Part shown: one piece after another, positions 1-8,620 of the stretch | Layout of the letters: every line of letters begins with the position of its first letter | How positions within the stretch are numbered: the stretch's first letter is position 1 | DNA from: Salinigranum salinum | Lineage (GTDB): Archaea > Halobacteriota > Halobacteria > Halobacteriales > Haloferacaceae | Reading direction: 5' to 3' | Assembly: GCF_009176545.1 (NCBI RefSeq) | Contig: NZ_VTOJ01000004.1 | Coordinates: 1 to 64,000, forward strand | DNA: 64,000 nt | Program-made: the position numbers and the translations under genes | The notes under the pieces: generated by a model | What the model was told of the DNA's origin: nothing | Seen by the model: only the letters and a program-made list of their open reading frames with translations | Database searches by the model: none

Positions 1-298
1 GCGCGGCGGCGACGCGACGGGGCGCCACGTCGGGGTTCGACATAAACGCCGTCGGGAGCGTGTCGACCTGCTCGCGCTCGGCAACCCGGGCAAACACGAC
101 GCGCTGGACGGCACCGTCGTCGCCGACCAGTGGCTGGGCGTAGGCGACGAACTCGCCGGTCTTTGCCTGCTGGTCGTCTGGCGTCGCGAACACGAACGAC
201 CCGGCCTCGGGGCCGGGTTCGATGACCGTCCCGAGCACCGGTTCGGTGGCCAGTGCCTCGGGCGTGATAGGCGTCTTCCGTTGGTCGTCGACGGCCAT
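1..298 (-). CDS. herA: HerA-type DNA translocase, N-terminal part (runs off the left edge)
   Basis: Reading the minus strand from an ATG at 298 gives about 99 residues beginning MAVDDQRKTPITPEAL. The segment has the look of the N-terminal HAS-barrel of HerA ATPases (short beta strands, with GSFVFATPDD and GEFVAYAQP). The Walker motifs would lie beyond the window. HerA is a hexameric FtsK-like ATPase that pumps DNA and works with NurA in DNA-end resection. The assignment leans on context: this is the last visible gene of a minus-strand run mre11-rad50-nurA-unknown-herA, and the upstream stop codon directly abuts its start codon. The HAS-barrel call is by pattern only; the motifs that would prove it are outside the window. 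Confidence 0.7.
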   Translation of the reverse strand, partial: MAVDDQRKTPITPEALATEPVLGTVIEPGPEAGSFVFATPDDQQAKTGEFVAYAQPLVGDDGAVQRVVFARVAEREQVDTLPTAFMSNPDVAPRRVAAA

Positions 299-970
299 CT
301 ACAGGACCCCCCGTTCCTGCGCGGCCTGCTGGGCGACCTTCCGTTCTATCACACCGAGGAGGTCGTCCTGGCCCGTGGTAGTGGCACGGAGCCGGTCAGT
401 GATCGCCTCGACGAGCTCGGCGGCGAACCCGCCGGCCACCTCCACCAATCGCGGATAGTACGCCAGTCGAACGTCGCCATCCGCGGCGCCACTGGGCGGT
501 GTCTCGCCATCGGATCGGTGGAAGGCGGCGAAGGTCTCGGGCGGTGCTTGGACGACATGGGCGCCGTGCTGGAGCGTGTAGCGAGGGATGCCGTGGTCTG
601 GGGCTGCGATCCCACCGTCGGCGCTGTCATCGAGCGTGGCCGTCCCGAGGACGGCGATCCCGAGTACCGTGGTGGGCTCGCTGACGAGGTTCGGCTTGAA
701 CTCGCTCGTGACGTCACCCGATCCCAGCGACGGTCCGACACCACCCATCCCCGGGTCGACGATCTGCGTGGTGTAGACGACGCTGACGGCGACGCGCTCG
801 CCTTCACGACTGGCTACAGGGACGAGAACGGGCTGGCCGAACGGGTAGTCGTCGACCGCCGGCCGGTCACTGGCGTCGTTTTCGGTGACGACCGTGGCGC
901 TGTAGTCCATCAGGCTGTTCGACTGGGCGATACTCGCGATCGTGGGGTTGGTGTCGAGGAGATCAGTCAT
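299..970 (-). CDS. Conserved-looking haloarchaeal protein between nurA and herA
   Basis: A 223-residue acidic protein, not recognised with certainty. It starts at ATG 970 and its stop abuts the herA start. The middle is rich in short beta strands (FGQPVLVPVASREG, RVAVSVVYTTQIVDP) and the last 50 residues look helical (GGFAAELVEAITDRLR onward). The beta-rich part resembles a HAS-barrel like that of HerA itself, so an assembly factor or a regulatory subunit of the HerA-NurA complex is a reasonable guess, but it is only inference from fold impression and position. It lies 63 nt downstream of nurA and is probably co-transcribed with it. No catalytic motif is visible. Confidence 0.6.
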   Translation of the reverse strand: MTDLLDTNPTIASIAQSNSLMDYSATVVTENDASDRPAVDDYPFGQPVLVPVASREGERVAVSVVYTTQIVDPGMGGVGPSLGSGDVTSEFKPNLVSEPTTVLGIAVLGTATLDDSADGGIAAPDHGIPRYTLQHGAHVVQAPPETFAAFHRSDGETPPSGAADGDVRLAYYPRLVEVAGGFAAELVEAITDRLRATTTGQDDLLGVIERKVAQQAAQERGVL

Positions 971-1033
971 GATGTGCGATGTGTGGCGGGTTGGCTGAGG
1001 GGACCGGTCGCGGAGGGCGTCGCTCGTGCATGA

Positions 1034-2278
1034 TCATCGGCGCCGGCGCTTGCTGACGGCCTTGGGGTTCCATTCGATGTCCAGGTCCTCGTGGTTCGAG
1101 AGGCGCTGAAGCATCGTGATCAGGCTATCCCGGTCGCCGCCAGTGAGGACGGCCTCGGCGTCGACCTGCTGGAGGATCTCCGGGTAACCCTGCCCAACTG
1201 CAGCTTCGCCACGGACCATCGTCAGCGCGTACTCGAACATCGTCTTGCCCGGGCACTCATCGGGCGCGGCCGTCTCGGGCAGCCACGCCAGCGTCTCGAG
1301 CCGGTCGAGACTCGCGCCGGCCCCGATGTTCGTGTAACAGAACCGCAGTCGGTCGCCGAACCCGTACTCGACGCCCCCGTAGGTGGTCTCGAGAGCATCG
1401 AGTGAGGTGTCCCGCCGGTTCACGAACAACGCTGTGCGACTCCCCCACGACTCTAACAGCGGCGCGAAGATAGCCGCATCACGGGCGATCGGGCCATCGC
1501 CCAGTGCCGAGGGATTCAGCCGCTGGACCATATCGCCGATGTCCGACGCTCGGGATCCGGCGACGTAGCCCACGACAGGCACCTCGTGGTGGCGACTGGC
1601 CGCGAGCAGTTCCGACATCGCCCGCTGGTAGCGCTCGGCGACGTCGTCGCTGAACAGGTTGGCGTACGACACGCCCAGCGACCCGTCGACGAACACCACG
1701 GGTGGCGGATCAAGATCCGCGTGGCGCTCGATGAGGTTGACGACGGTGCCGATCTCCTGTTCATAGCGGTGGTGCTGAACCTGCTGAGCGTCGACGTAGC
1801 TGTACGACCCCGCGTCGACGATGACGTCCTCCGGGGCGAGAACCTGCGTCTCGGTCTCGAGTTCGTGCGCGGGCGGGGACTGGTGGTGGTTGACCAGCCA
1901 CGCGACTTGTGTCACCCCGATGGGGACGTTCAGCTCGTCAGTCGGCTCGAGTTCTGAGCCGTCGACGGCGATCGCCGGCAGGCCACGCAATGTCTCCGAC
2001 GCCCACGATCCCGATTCCTCGTGGGCACTCCACTCGGCGGCCTCGGGGAACGGGTCGACCAGTGCGTCGAGCGTGTCCCACTCGTCCGTAGGCCGGGCGT
2101 TGGGGAAGGCTCCGTCCAGTGCCGTGTTCACCTCGGCGGCGTCCGAGAGGTCGTGCTCGTTGAGCAGGGCCTCCCGGTACTCGTCGGCCACCGTGTCACC
2201 CTCCTCGATGTACGAGCGAATGTCTTCGACGTGTTCGTAGAGCTGGTCTGAGACCGCGTGCGGGTCGCCCAGTGGCAC
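1034..2278 (-). CDS. nurA: NurA-domain nuclease
   Basis: 414 residues. NurA is a 5'-3' exonuclease and single-strand endonuclease that docks on the HerA hexamer and resects DNA ends with Mre11-Rad50. The hallmark acidic motif is seen at about residues 103-110 (AIAVDGSEL, with D106), and a second one at about 195-200 (VVFVDGSLG); both match metal-binding aspartates of the NurA RNase H-like fold. The start is a GTG at 2278 that overlaps the TAG stop of rad50 by one base, which indicates translational coupling. The C-terminus ends in a basic tail (KAVSKRRRR). Length is in the normal NurA range. Confidence 0.85.
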   Translation of the reverse strand: MPLGDPHAVSDQLYEHVEDIRSYIEEGDTVADEYREALLNEHDLSDAAEVNTALDGAFPNARPTDEWDTLDALVDPFPEAAEWSAHEESGSWASETLRGLPAIAVDGSELEPTDELNVPIGVTQVAWLVNHHQSPPAHELETETQVLAPEDVIVDAGSYSYVDAQQVQHHRYEQEIGTVVNLIERHADLDPPPVVFVDGSLGVSYANLFSDDVAERYQRAMSELLAASRHHEVPVVGYVAGSRASDIGDMVQRLNPSALGDGPIARDAAIFAPLLESWGSRTALFVNRRDTSLDALETTYGGVEYGFGDRLRFCYTNIGAGASLDRLETLAWLPETAAPDECPGKTMFEYALTMVRGEAAVGQGYPEILQQVDAEAVLTGGDRDSLITMLQRLSNHEDLDIEWNPKAVSKRRRR

Positions 2279-5109
2279 TAGTCGTCACCTCCAGTGGGGG
2301 CGGGCTGCCCGGCCTGAGTCCCGCTTGACTGGGCGTCAGCAACGACTTGGGTCTCCCGGTCAGGCTTGTCGAGCTTGACCGTGTACTCCGTGGTCGCGTC
2401 GAACGTGTCGTCGTGAGAGACGACAGTCAGCTGTTCGAAGCCATCGAGCCGTTCGAGCTGCCGGACGAGATTCTGTTTCTTCTCCGTGTCGAGGTTCGCC
2501 GTCGGCTCGTCGAGGACGGCGATCCCGACCGGCGAAACCTGCTCCATAATCGCCAGTCGGACCGCCAGCGCCGCGGCCATCTTTTCGCCACCCGAGAGGG
2601 TGCCGAACGGCTTCTCCTGAGCGCCGTCTTGGACGGTGATCAGGTAGGTGGCGTCGACGGTCAGGCTCTCGCGACCCGTCCCCCGGAGCTGCTGATAGAT
2701 TGTGTTGGCGCGTTCGGTCACCCGACTCGCGATGAGTTCGCGCATCTTCGGCCCGGCGTTGCGCACCCCCTCGCGGACAGCCTCGGCGAAAGCGATGTCA
2801 CGTTCGAGCTGCGTGTGAGTCTCCTTCCAGCGGTCGCGCTGGGCGGCGATAGTCTCCAGCTTCTCAACCTCCCTACGTGCCGTGTCGAGGTCACCGCGCG
2901 CGTTCTTCAGTTCGGTCTTGCACTCCGCGCGGCGAGCTTTCAGCCGGTCGATCTCGGCACTAAGCCGGTCATATTCGTCGGCGTCGAACCCGTCCCAGGC
3001 GTCTTGAAGATCGCGTTCGACCTGCCGACGCTCGCGTTCGACAGTCTCGACCTGGTCGTAGACTTCTAGGAGTGCTGCCCGCCGGTTGTCGACTTTCCCG
3101 GCGAGGTCCTCGTGCTGGATGTACTTCCGGTGGGCCTCAGCGGTTCGCTCTTTGATCGCCTCCTGGGTGTCGATCTTGTCGTCCAGTCCCTCGTACGCCT
3201 CGAGTTTTCGCTCGACGAGCGCGAGGTCGTGGGCGGCGTCGACGAGGGCCGCCCGCTTGCTGTCGACCTCGTCGATGGCACTCTTGTTCGTCTGGTAGGT
3301 GAGCTGAGCGGTCTCGTAGTTGTCGTGGTCGCCCTCGAGATTGGCCTGTTCCTCGCGGAACTCTTCCAGCCGGCCGTCGGCCCCGTCGAGGTCTTCGATC
3401 TCTTCGGCCAACTCGTCACGCGCTGTTTCCAGCTCGTCGAGGTCGCCTTCGAGTCGGTCGAGCTTGTCACGCTCGCTGGGGAGGCGCGCCACCGCCTGCT
3501 GGGCCTCCTTGGCCGCCTCAAGCTCGTCTTTGACCGAGTCGAGTTGTTTTCGAGCACCGTTGAACCGCTGTTTCTGTTTCCTGATCTGCTCGTCGATGGT
3601 CTCGACCACGTCGTCACGGAGGTCTTCGTCCATCGGCCGCTGGCAGGTCGGACACGCCGCCTGCGTCGTGTCGTCGTGGTCGTGGTCTTCAGCGACCTCA
3701 CCCTCACCGTCTCCATCGACGTCAACGTCGAGCAGCCGGTCGCGCTGCTCCTCGAGATCTTCGACTTTGGCTTGGGCCTGCTTGTACGTCGCGACGAGGC
3801 TGTCCCGCTTGTCCTGAAGCTCATCGACCCGGTCGGCAAGCGCTTGTTTCGCCTCAAGATCCTCGATCACCTGCTCCTGGTCCGCGACAGCGGCTTCGGC
3901 CTCAGGGATCTCGTCGTCGACGAGTTCGGCGTGCCGGTCGCGGGCCTCTTCGAGCCGGTCGACCCTGTCCTGTGCCTCGTCGATCCGCTCGTCGAGTTGC
4001 TCGTAGCGGTCGTAGGCCTCTTGCAGCTCTGCCATCCGCTCGTCGGCCTCGCGAGCCTGCGACGCTTTCTCGACTGTCTGGCTGTATGCCGACTTGGCCC
4101 CCACCATCGCTTCCCGCCGCTCGGACTGTTCCGCTGCCAGCTCGTTTCGTTCGCGCGCTTGGGTACGGAGTTGGTCGAGGGCCTCGTCGGCCTGCGTCCA
4201 CTCTGCGTGAGCCTCGGCAGTTTCCTCGACGATACTGGCTGCCTCACGCGCCTCAGTGAGCTTCTCGACAGCCGACCGGACCTCCGAGCGTGCCTCGGCG
4301 ACGCTCCGCTGGGCGTCCTGATGCTCGTCCTGGAGTTCGTCGATGCGCTCTTTCTGGGCGTGCAGCGTCGCGTACGCCACTCGGGCTGCCCCAAGGTCGT
4401 TGTAGATGGTCGCGAGGTCCCCCTCGCGGTCGGTCACCTCCTCCTCGGCCTCCCTGACGTGCTCACGGGCATCGGAGAGGTCCGAGGCCTGCGCGTCGAG
4501 CGTGGCGATCCGCTGGGCGGCGGTCTGCTTGCGTTGCTTCAACTCGTCGACGGGTGTCTTGAGATTTGGCCCGTCAGACCGCCCCCACGCCTGCTCGTAG
4601 ATGTCGATCCCGAGCAGCGGGTCGAAGTCGTCTTTCCGGTTGGCCTCGGTCTTGCGAAAGTCCCCCAGAAACCGAGTCTGTGGCACGCCGATACAGTGCT
4701 CCCAGAGGTCCGAGAGCGTGATGTCCGACCCGGCGATCCCGAGCGTCGCCCGGAGCCAGTCCACGACTGCCGACTTTGTGTCGAGTTCGAGTTCGGCACC
4801 AGCGTCCTCGTCGATCACTGCGTACCGACTGGAGTTCGACCCCGCGTCCCGCTCGACTGTGTAGGTCTCGCCGTCTTGGGTCACGAACGTCACCCAGACT
4901 GTCCCGGTGGACTCGCCCCGCCGGACGAAGTCCTTCTGCGCGACCGAGTCCGGCAGGCTGTCGAACAAGGCGAAACCAATCGCCTCGGCGATGGTCGACT
5001 TCCCGGCGCCGTTCTCACCGATGATCGCCGTGACGCCCTCACCGAGATGGACCGTGGTCTTCGTCTCGTAGCTCTTGATGTCCTCGAGTGCGACTTTCGT
5101 GACGTACAT
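2278..5109 (-). CDS. rad50: Rad50-like SMC ATPase
   Basis: 943 residues with a full Rad50 layout: Walker A at residues 31-39 (GENGAGKST), two long coiled-coil arms rich in E, R, Q and A, a zinc-hook CPTC at about residue 485, the ABC signature LSGGEK at about 833 and Walker B with D-loop (AVLDEPTANLD) at about 868. It forms the clamp of the Mre11-Rad50 complex that senses and processes DNA ends. The ATG at 5109 shares one base with the mre11 stop (TGATG), so the two are translationally coupled. The region just before the hook is unusually acidic, in line with a halophilic protein. The long open frames on the opposite strand here are GC-rich shadows. Confidence 0.95.
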   Translation of the reverse strand: MYVTKVALEDIKSYETKTTVHLGEGVTAIIGENGAGKSTIAEAIGFALFDSLPDSVAQKDFVRRGESTGTVWVTFVTQDGETYTVERDAGSNSSRYAVIDEDAGAELELDTKSAVVDWLRATLGIAGSDITLSDLWEHCIGVPQTRFLGDFRKTEANRKDDFDPLLGIDIYEQAWGRSDGPNLKTPVDELKQRKQTAAQRIATLDAQASDLSDAREHVREAEEEVTDREGDLATIYNDLGAARVAYATLHAQKERIDELQDEHQDAQRSVAEARSEVRSAVEKLTEAREAASIVEETAEAHAEWTQADEALDQLRTQARERNELAAEQSERREAMVGAKSAYSQTVEKASQAREADERMAELQEAYDRYEQLDERIDEAQDRVDRLEEARDRHAELVDDEIPEAEAAVADQEQVIEDLEAKQALADRVDELQDKRDSLVATYKQAQAKVEDLEEQRDRLLDVDVDGDGEGEVAEDHDHDDTTQAACPTCQRPMDEDLRDDVVETIDEQIRKQKQRFNGARKQLDSVKDELEAAKEAQQAVARLPSERDKLDRLEGDLDELETARDELAEEIEDLDGADGRLEEFREEQANLEGDHDNYETAQLTYQTNKSAIDEVDSKRAALVDAAHDLALVERKLEAYEGLDDKIDTQEAIKERTAEAHRKYIQHEDLAGKVDNRRAALLEVYDQVETVERERRQVERDLQDAWDGFDADEYDRLSAEIDRLKARRAECKTELKNARGDLDTARREVEKLETIAAQRDRWKETHTQLERDIAFAEAVREGVRNAGPKMRELIASRVTERANTIYQQLRGTGRESLTVDATYLITVQDGAQEKPFGTLSGGEKMAAALAVRLAIMEQVSPVGIAVLDEPTANLDTEKKQNLVRQLERLDGFEQLTVVSHDDTFDATTEYTVKLDKPDRETQVVADAQSSGTQAGQPAPTGGDD

Positions 5110-6830
5110 CAGTCCTCACCCTCCGTGGTAGCTCCCTCACCAGTGACGTCGGTGAGCTGGGCCTGTCCAGCCGTCTCGCCGTCGCCACTGGGTGTCGTGT
5201 CCGCGGATGTGGTGTCGGTGTCCGACCCGCCGTCGATCGTGTCGGCCTCGGTGTCGTCGGCATCCGCATCGGTTGTCTCCTGTGCCGACCGGGCAGCAGC
5301 CTCGACCGGGTCGACCGTCTCGCCGGCGTGGACCGCTCGGAACGTCTCGTCGTCGACGCCGCCCGAATCGGCGGTCTTGGCCGTCTCGGAGTAGTCGTGC
5401 TCGACGTCGCCGACGCCGCCCGCGAACGCCTGCCGGCGCTGCTGGCGCAGGAAGTCCGCAACCGTCTCGCCGTTGGCGCTGTCGGTCATTACGAGTTCCT
5501 TCGCCCGGCCGAGGGTCTCGGCCATCGCTTCGGCATCGCTCGCGTAGGGCGTGTTCGTCGCGACCTGCTCGAATACCTCGGCTTCGAGGAGGTCCGTCCG
5601 AAGCGCCCCTGTGTCAGTGAATGCCGCGTCCTCGTCGATATCCTCGATCAGATCGAGGATGTCCGCCGTGGTCACGCTCACCTGCGTCTGGACGTGTAGT
5701 GCGCCAGTCGCGGCTTCGACGAGCTGTTCGAGCGCGTCGACGTCGAGGTCACGGCGGTCGAATGACAGGTGGCCGTCGATCCGGAGGTCGATCACCGGAC
5801 CCCGGGGATCGCCGCCGGCACGGTGGATGGTCTTGCCACACCGCTCGGCGATGGCATCCTGCTCGTCGGCGAGATGGGCCTCGAAGCCGTCACGGAGTGC
5901 CGGCCAGGTGTCGTACTCGTCGACGTCGAAGCGAAGCCGATAGAACGGTCGGCGCTTGCTCTGGTGGTGGGTGGCGTCGAGGCCGTCGGGCGTGACGGTC
6001 GTCTCGTAGTAGCCCAGTGGCCACGTCGCCTCCCGGGTGTCGTGGGCCTCTAGTGCGCCGGGGTTGAAGTACCAGTTCGGCCGGTCGGGGCCACCCTCGT
6101 CGGGGCCCTCGTAGGGTTTGTGGATGTGCCCGAGCGCGAGGTAGTCGATAATCTCCTCGAGCGGGGCGAGCTCGGGGTAAGAGACAGCGGCGCCGAGGTC
6201 GGGTACTTCGTCGGCCACCCCGAAGTGCGCCATCAACACCGTCGCGCCGGGCTGCCCGTCGCGGTCGTTGATCGCGGGAATGGCCTCAGCGGCGTCCTCG
6301 AGGGCGGTGTCGATGTAGCCACCGCGATACTCCAGGCCGAATACCCGGAGTGGCCCGTCGAGGGCGGGCACGTCGAGGTCGATATAGCCGGGGATAGTGC
6401 CGCTGGGGCCAGTGCCGGCCTGGCCGGCGGCCATCTCAGGGCTGGGGAACAGCTCGTCGATAGGTCGGTCCCCGCTGCTGACGCCGTCGATTGCGGACTG
6501 AAGCAGCGTGATCAGGCCGCGGTCGGCGAGGTACTCGAGCCAGGTGACTTGGCGCCGGTTGAGATTTTGATCGTGGTTGCCCGGCGAGACCAAGACGGGG
6601 ACGTCGTCGGGGACGACCCGCAAGGCGCGCTCGGCGGCCCTGAGGACGGTTGGCGGGAGGTCTCGCGAATCGAAGAGGTCGCCGGGAATGAGAATGACGT
6701 CAACATCTCGATCGACTGCGTCGGAGAGCGTTTGACGAAACGAGAGATACATGTCGGTCTCGCGGTCGCCGACGTTATACTGTCGGTGGCCGAGATGGAT
6801 GTCAGCCGTGTGGAGAAACGTGTAGCTCAT
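5109..6830 (-). CDS. mre11: Mre11-type DNA repair exonuclease
   Basis: 573 residues. The calcineurin-like phosphoesterase motifs are all present: DIHLGH (D10, H12), GDLFDS (D51), GNHDQN (84-89) and later LGHIHKPY. Mre11 is the Mn-dependent nuclease partner of Rad50. The start is taken at ATG 6830, where the phosphodiesterase fold begins (MSYTFLHTADIHLGH); an 11-codon extension upstream is possible but lacks family similarity. The C-terminal 150 residues become low-complexity and rich in D, T, S and G, a typical haloarchaeal tail. First gene of the operon; its promoter must lie in the 218 nt between here and the inverted repeat at 7049. Confidence 0.93.
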   Translation of the reverse strand: MSYTFLHTADIHLGHRQYNVGDRETDMYLSFRQTLSDAVDRDVDVILIPGDLFDSRDLPPTVLRAAERALRVVPDDVPVLVSPGNHDQNLNRRQVTWLEYLADRGLITLLQSAIDGVSSGDRPIDELFPSPEMAAGQAGTGPSGTIPGYIDLDVPALDGPLRVFGLEYRGGYIDTALEDAAEAIPAINDRDGQPGATVLMAHFGVADEVPDLGAAVSYPELAPLEEIIDYLALGHIHKPYEGPDEGGPDRPNWYFNPGALEAHDTREATWPLGYYETTVTPDGLDATHHQSKRRPFYRLRFDVDEYDTWPALRDGFEAHLADEQDAIAERCGKTIHRAGGDPRGPVIDLRIDGHLSFDRRDLDVDALEQLVEAATGALHVQTQVSVTTADILDLIEDIDEDAAFTDTGALRTDLLEAEVFEQVATNTPYASDAEAMAETLGRAKELVMTDSANGETVADFLRQQRRQAFAGGVGDVEHDYSETAKTADSGGVDDETFRAVHAGETVDPVEAAARSAQETTDADADDTEADTIDGGSDTDTTSADTTPSGDGETAGQAQLTDVTGEGATTEGED

Positions 6831-7048
6831 TGGACCGGGAGTGTAGTGGACACTGGTTCGCACGCGATTTCTACGTGTTCAGATCGATGAGACACTACAG
6901 ATCCCGACGACGTGTTGAAGCGAAATATGGTCATTCGTGGAGACTATTTGATTGTTGAACAGTAGCCAAATCAATCCGTCGGGGCCGGGGTGAAAGTGAA
7001 AGAGCAGTAAGTGACCGAGTAGGCGGTCTCAAGGTCGGAGTAGTGAAA

Positions 7049-7090
7049 GTTACCCCACAGACTAATGCCTTCCCCGCTACGTGGGGTAAC
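7049..7090. promoter_or_regulatory. Dispersed inverted repeat, copy 1 (GTTACCCCAC/GTGGGGTAAC)
   Basis: Perfect 10-bp arms at 7049-7058 and 7081-7090, with a 22-nt spacer. The right arm ends one base before the ATG of the plus-strand gene at 7092, so anything bound here would cover the start of that gene. On the other side it lies 219 nt from the mre11 start. Six other copies occur at 38267, 43310, 43883, 47750, 56859 and 61472. Its role is inferred to be an operator. Confidence 0.75.
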
Positions 7091-7091
7091 T

Positions 7092-7481
7092 ATGAATCGC
7101 GAATTCACGAGAGAGCCACCACCGCCGGACCTCCCGAAGTATCTCCGTGAGCCACTCGAAAAGCAATCCCCCGAGCGGTTAGAGACGGTTGCCGCGTACG
7201 CTCAGGAACTCGCCGAGTGGAAGCGACAGCAGCGTCAAGAAGAACTCGAACGCCGACGTGCCGAGGAAGAGGTCGATGAGGAACAGCTCGAGGATCTCGA
7301 AGATCGGGAGGTATCGACGGACCCAGCTGACTACGAGGATGTGCCCACCAGCGGTGCGTACATTACGGTCAAGACGACCAAACAGACCGACCAGAAGGAG
7401 TACAGGTACTACTACTGGCAATGGCGGGAAGGGGACTCTTGGAAGAACGAGTACATCGCGCCGGTGAATCCACAGGAATAG
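7092..7481 (+). CDS. Small charged protein, unknown function
   Basis: 129 residues from the ATG at 7092 (an upstream in-frame ATG at 7065 lies inside the inverted repeat and is less likely). The N-terminus is proline-rich (EPPPPDLPKYL), then a highly charged helix (RQQRQEELERRRAEEE), then an aromatic C-terminal motif (YRYYYWQWREGD...YIAPVNP). The aromatic tail resembles small haloarchaeal DUF6788-like proteins, but I do not claim membership. The gene has almost no room for a 5' leader after the repeat and would be leaderless or repressed by whatever binds it. It is in the same direction as the BREX operon but separated from it by a polymerase remnant. Confidence 0.7.
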   Translation: MNREFTREPPPPDLPKYLREPLEKQSPERLETVAAYAQELAEWKRQQRQEELERRRAEEEVDEEQLEDLEDREVSTDPADYEDVPTSGAYITVKTTKQTDQKEYRYYYWQWREGDSWKNEYIAPVNPQE

Positions 7482-7519
7482 GGCAGAACCGTATCGAGTC
7501 ACTCGTCGGTGACTGTTCC

Positions 7520-7940
7520 AAACATGGTGAGATCTACTCTCGTGTCTTGCTGAGTTTTCGGCGGATATCCGTTCGGTCCCACCCAACCGGGGAAGAATGC
7601 TCTCGACGGCACGGACAAGCCGGGTTTCGTAGTAGGATGGATCGTAGCTCTCGATATCCTCGTGAGCGAGAGCAACACGGTCTCGTGAGGACCTCTCGTC
7701 GACGACGACGACGTATTCGATACCCTGTCCCGGATAGAGAGCGAGGTCTAGATCACGAGCCCGCCTTTGGACCACGTTCTGGGTATCCTGTGTACGGTCC
7801 TCCGGCGGTTTTGGAGACGCGATTCCGTTGAACAGGCTACATGGCCGGCACCTCCACAGCGTGAAGCCGCTCGATTGCGTCCCGAAGGTATGCGAGGACC
7901 GTATCCAGTGACCGTGACGCATCAAATCGCTCGAGACACG
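7520..7940 (-). pseudogene. Remnant of a B-family DNA polymerase C-terminus
   Basis: On the minus strand, 7775 down to about 7527 encodes RARDLDLALYPGQGIEYVVV followed by a stretch with YDPSYYETRLVRAVESIL and LGGTE. This matches the end of haloarchaeal type-B DNA polymerases (thumb region: the conserved Y-Y motif before a final LGW). Just upstream, 7930-7860 in another frame reads LDTVLAYLRDAIERLHAVEV, the segment expected immediately before it. The two pieces are in different frames and a stop follows the second, so this is a frameshifted, truncated pseudogene. The catalytic palm domain is absent. It fills the otherwise gene-free gap before the BREX operon and probably marks an old recombination endpoint. 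Confidence 0.6.
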
Positions 7941-7978
7941 ATCATTGGGCCAATCAGGAGAACTATGAGACTCTTCAA

Positions 7979-7987
7979 TACTTATTA
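7979..7987 (+). promoter_or_regulatory. Candidate TATA element of the BREX operon
   Basis: TACTTATTA lies 24-32 nt before the ATG at 8011, the position expected for the TATA box of a leaderless haloarchaeal transcript. The stretch around it is locally AT-rich compared with the polymerase remnant on its left. No Shine-Dalgarno sequence precedes the ATG. Confidence 0.4.
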
Positions 7988-8010
7988 CGTGACCAGCGGA
8001 ACACACACCT

Positions 8011-8616
8011 ATGACTGAATCCGAGAATCTCTTCACGTGTTTCGAAAAATTGCGTGCTGAGACACTCTCATCGCTAGGTATGGATAATCCGCTATTGATG
8101 CAAATAGTTTCAGCTCGGCTTCTGATTGAGCGAGTAGGTGAACGTGATGCGAATTACTGGTGGGATTCGCAGGTTCTCAGTGAATTTGGTCAAGGTGCGT
8201 TAGAAGAAACTGTCCCGCGGACCGCTACGCAATCGCAGATAGAACTGGCTATGAAAGTCGGACGCAAAGTGGAAAACGAGGCAATCGACAAAGAAGCCGT
8301 CTCACTCTTTGATCTCGGTCCCTTCGTCGAATCTCAAATTCAGCGTGAGATCGATACAATCGATAATGGCGATGGGCTGGACATTCTAACAGAGCAATCT
8401 GTTGAAATCACTGAGAGTGGTTGGACTAGGTCATTTGCGGAAGGCAAGCTGACCGTTGAGCCCGGAATCGGAACTCCATACGAGATTGGTTCAATTTCTA
8501 TCGATGATCTTCAAGAAGAGGAGGTACTCGCAGATGTTCTTTCGCAGCTCATTTACGGGTATGGTGAAGCAACGAAGCAAGAATTGAAAATCCCGTACTA
8601 CAGTTTGGGAAAGTGA
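8011..8616 (+). CDS. brxE: BrxE family BREX protein
   Basis: 201 residues. The N-terminal part carries LLMQIVSARLLIERVGERD followed by YWWDSQVLSEFGQGALEE, which I recognise as the pattern of BrxE proteins, the first gene of type-6 BREX loci. Its biochemical role is not established. The ATG at 8011 is the first in a good position, with a TATA-like element about 27 nt upstream. It is followed after four bases by brxA, and is clearly the first cistron of the operon. Codon usage is AT-richer than in the surrounding plasmid genes, pointing to a different origin for the 8.0-9.9 kb block. Confidence 0.75.
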   Translation: MTESENLFTCFEKLRAETLSSLGMDNPLLMQIVSARLLIERVGERDANYWWDSQVLSEFGQGALEETVPRTATQSQIELAMKVGRKVENEAIDKEAVSLFDLGPFVESQIQREIDTIDNGDGLDILTEQSVEITESGWTRSFAEGKLTVEPGIGTPYEIGSISIDDLQEEEVLADVLSQLIYGYGEATKQELKIPYYSLGK

Positions 8617-8620
8617 TCAA

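Noticed and set aside
281..1033. Plus-strand frame of 250 codons opposite the nurA-herA linker gene
   Set aside because: The minus-strand gene has better spacing with herA and nurA and an ATG in a sensible place; the plus frame shows shadow composition.
3112..5394. Long plus-strand frame of 760 codons opposite rad50 and the end of mre11
   Set aside because: It is antisense to genes with full motif sets, has the leucine/valine/arginine-heavy composition of a GC-rich shadow frame and contains no domain.
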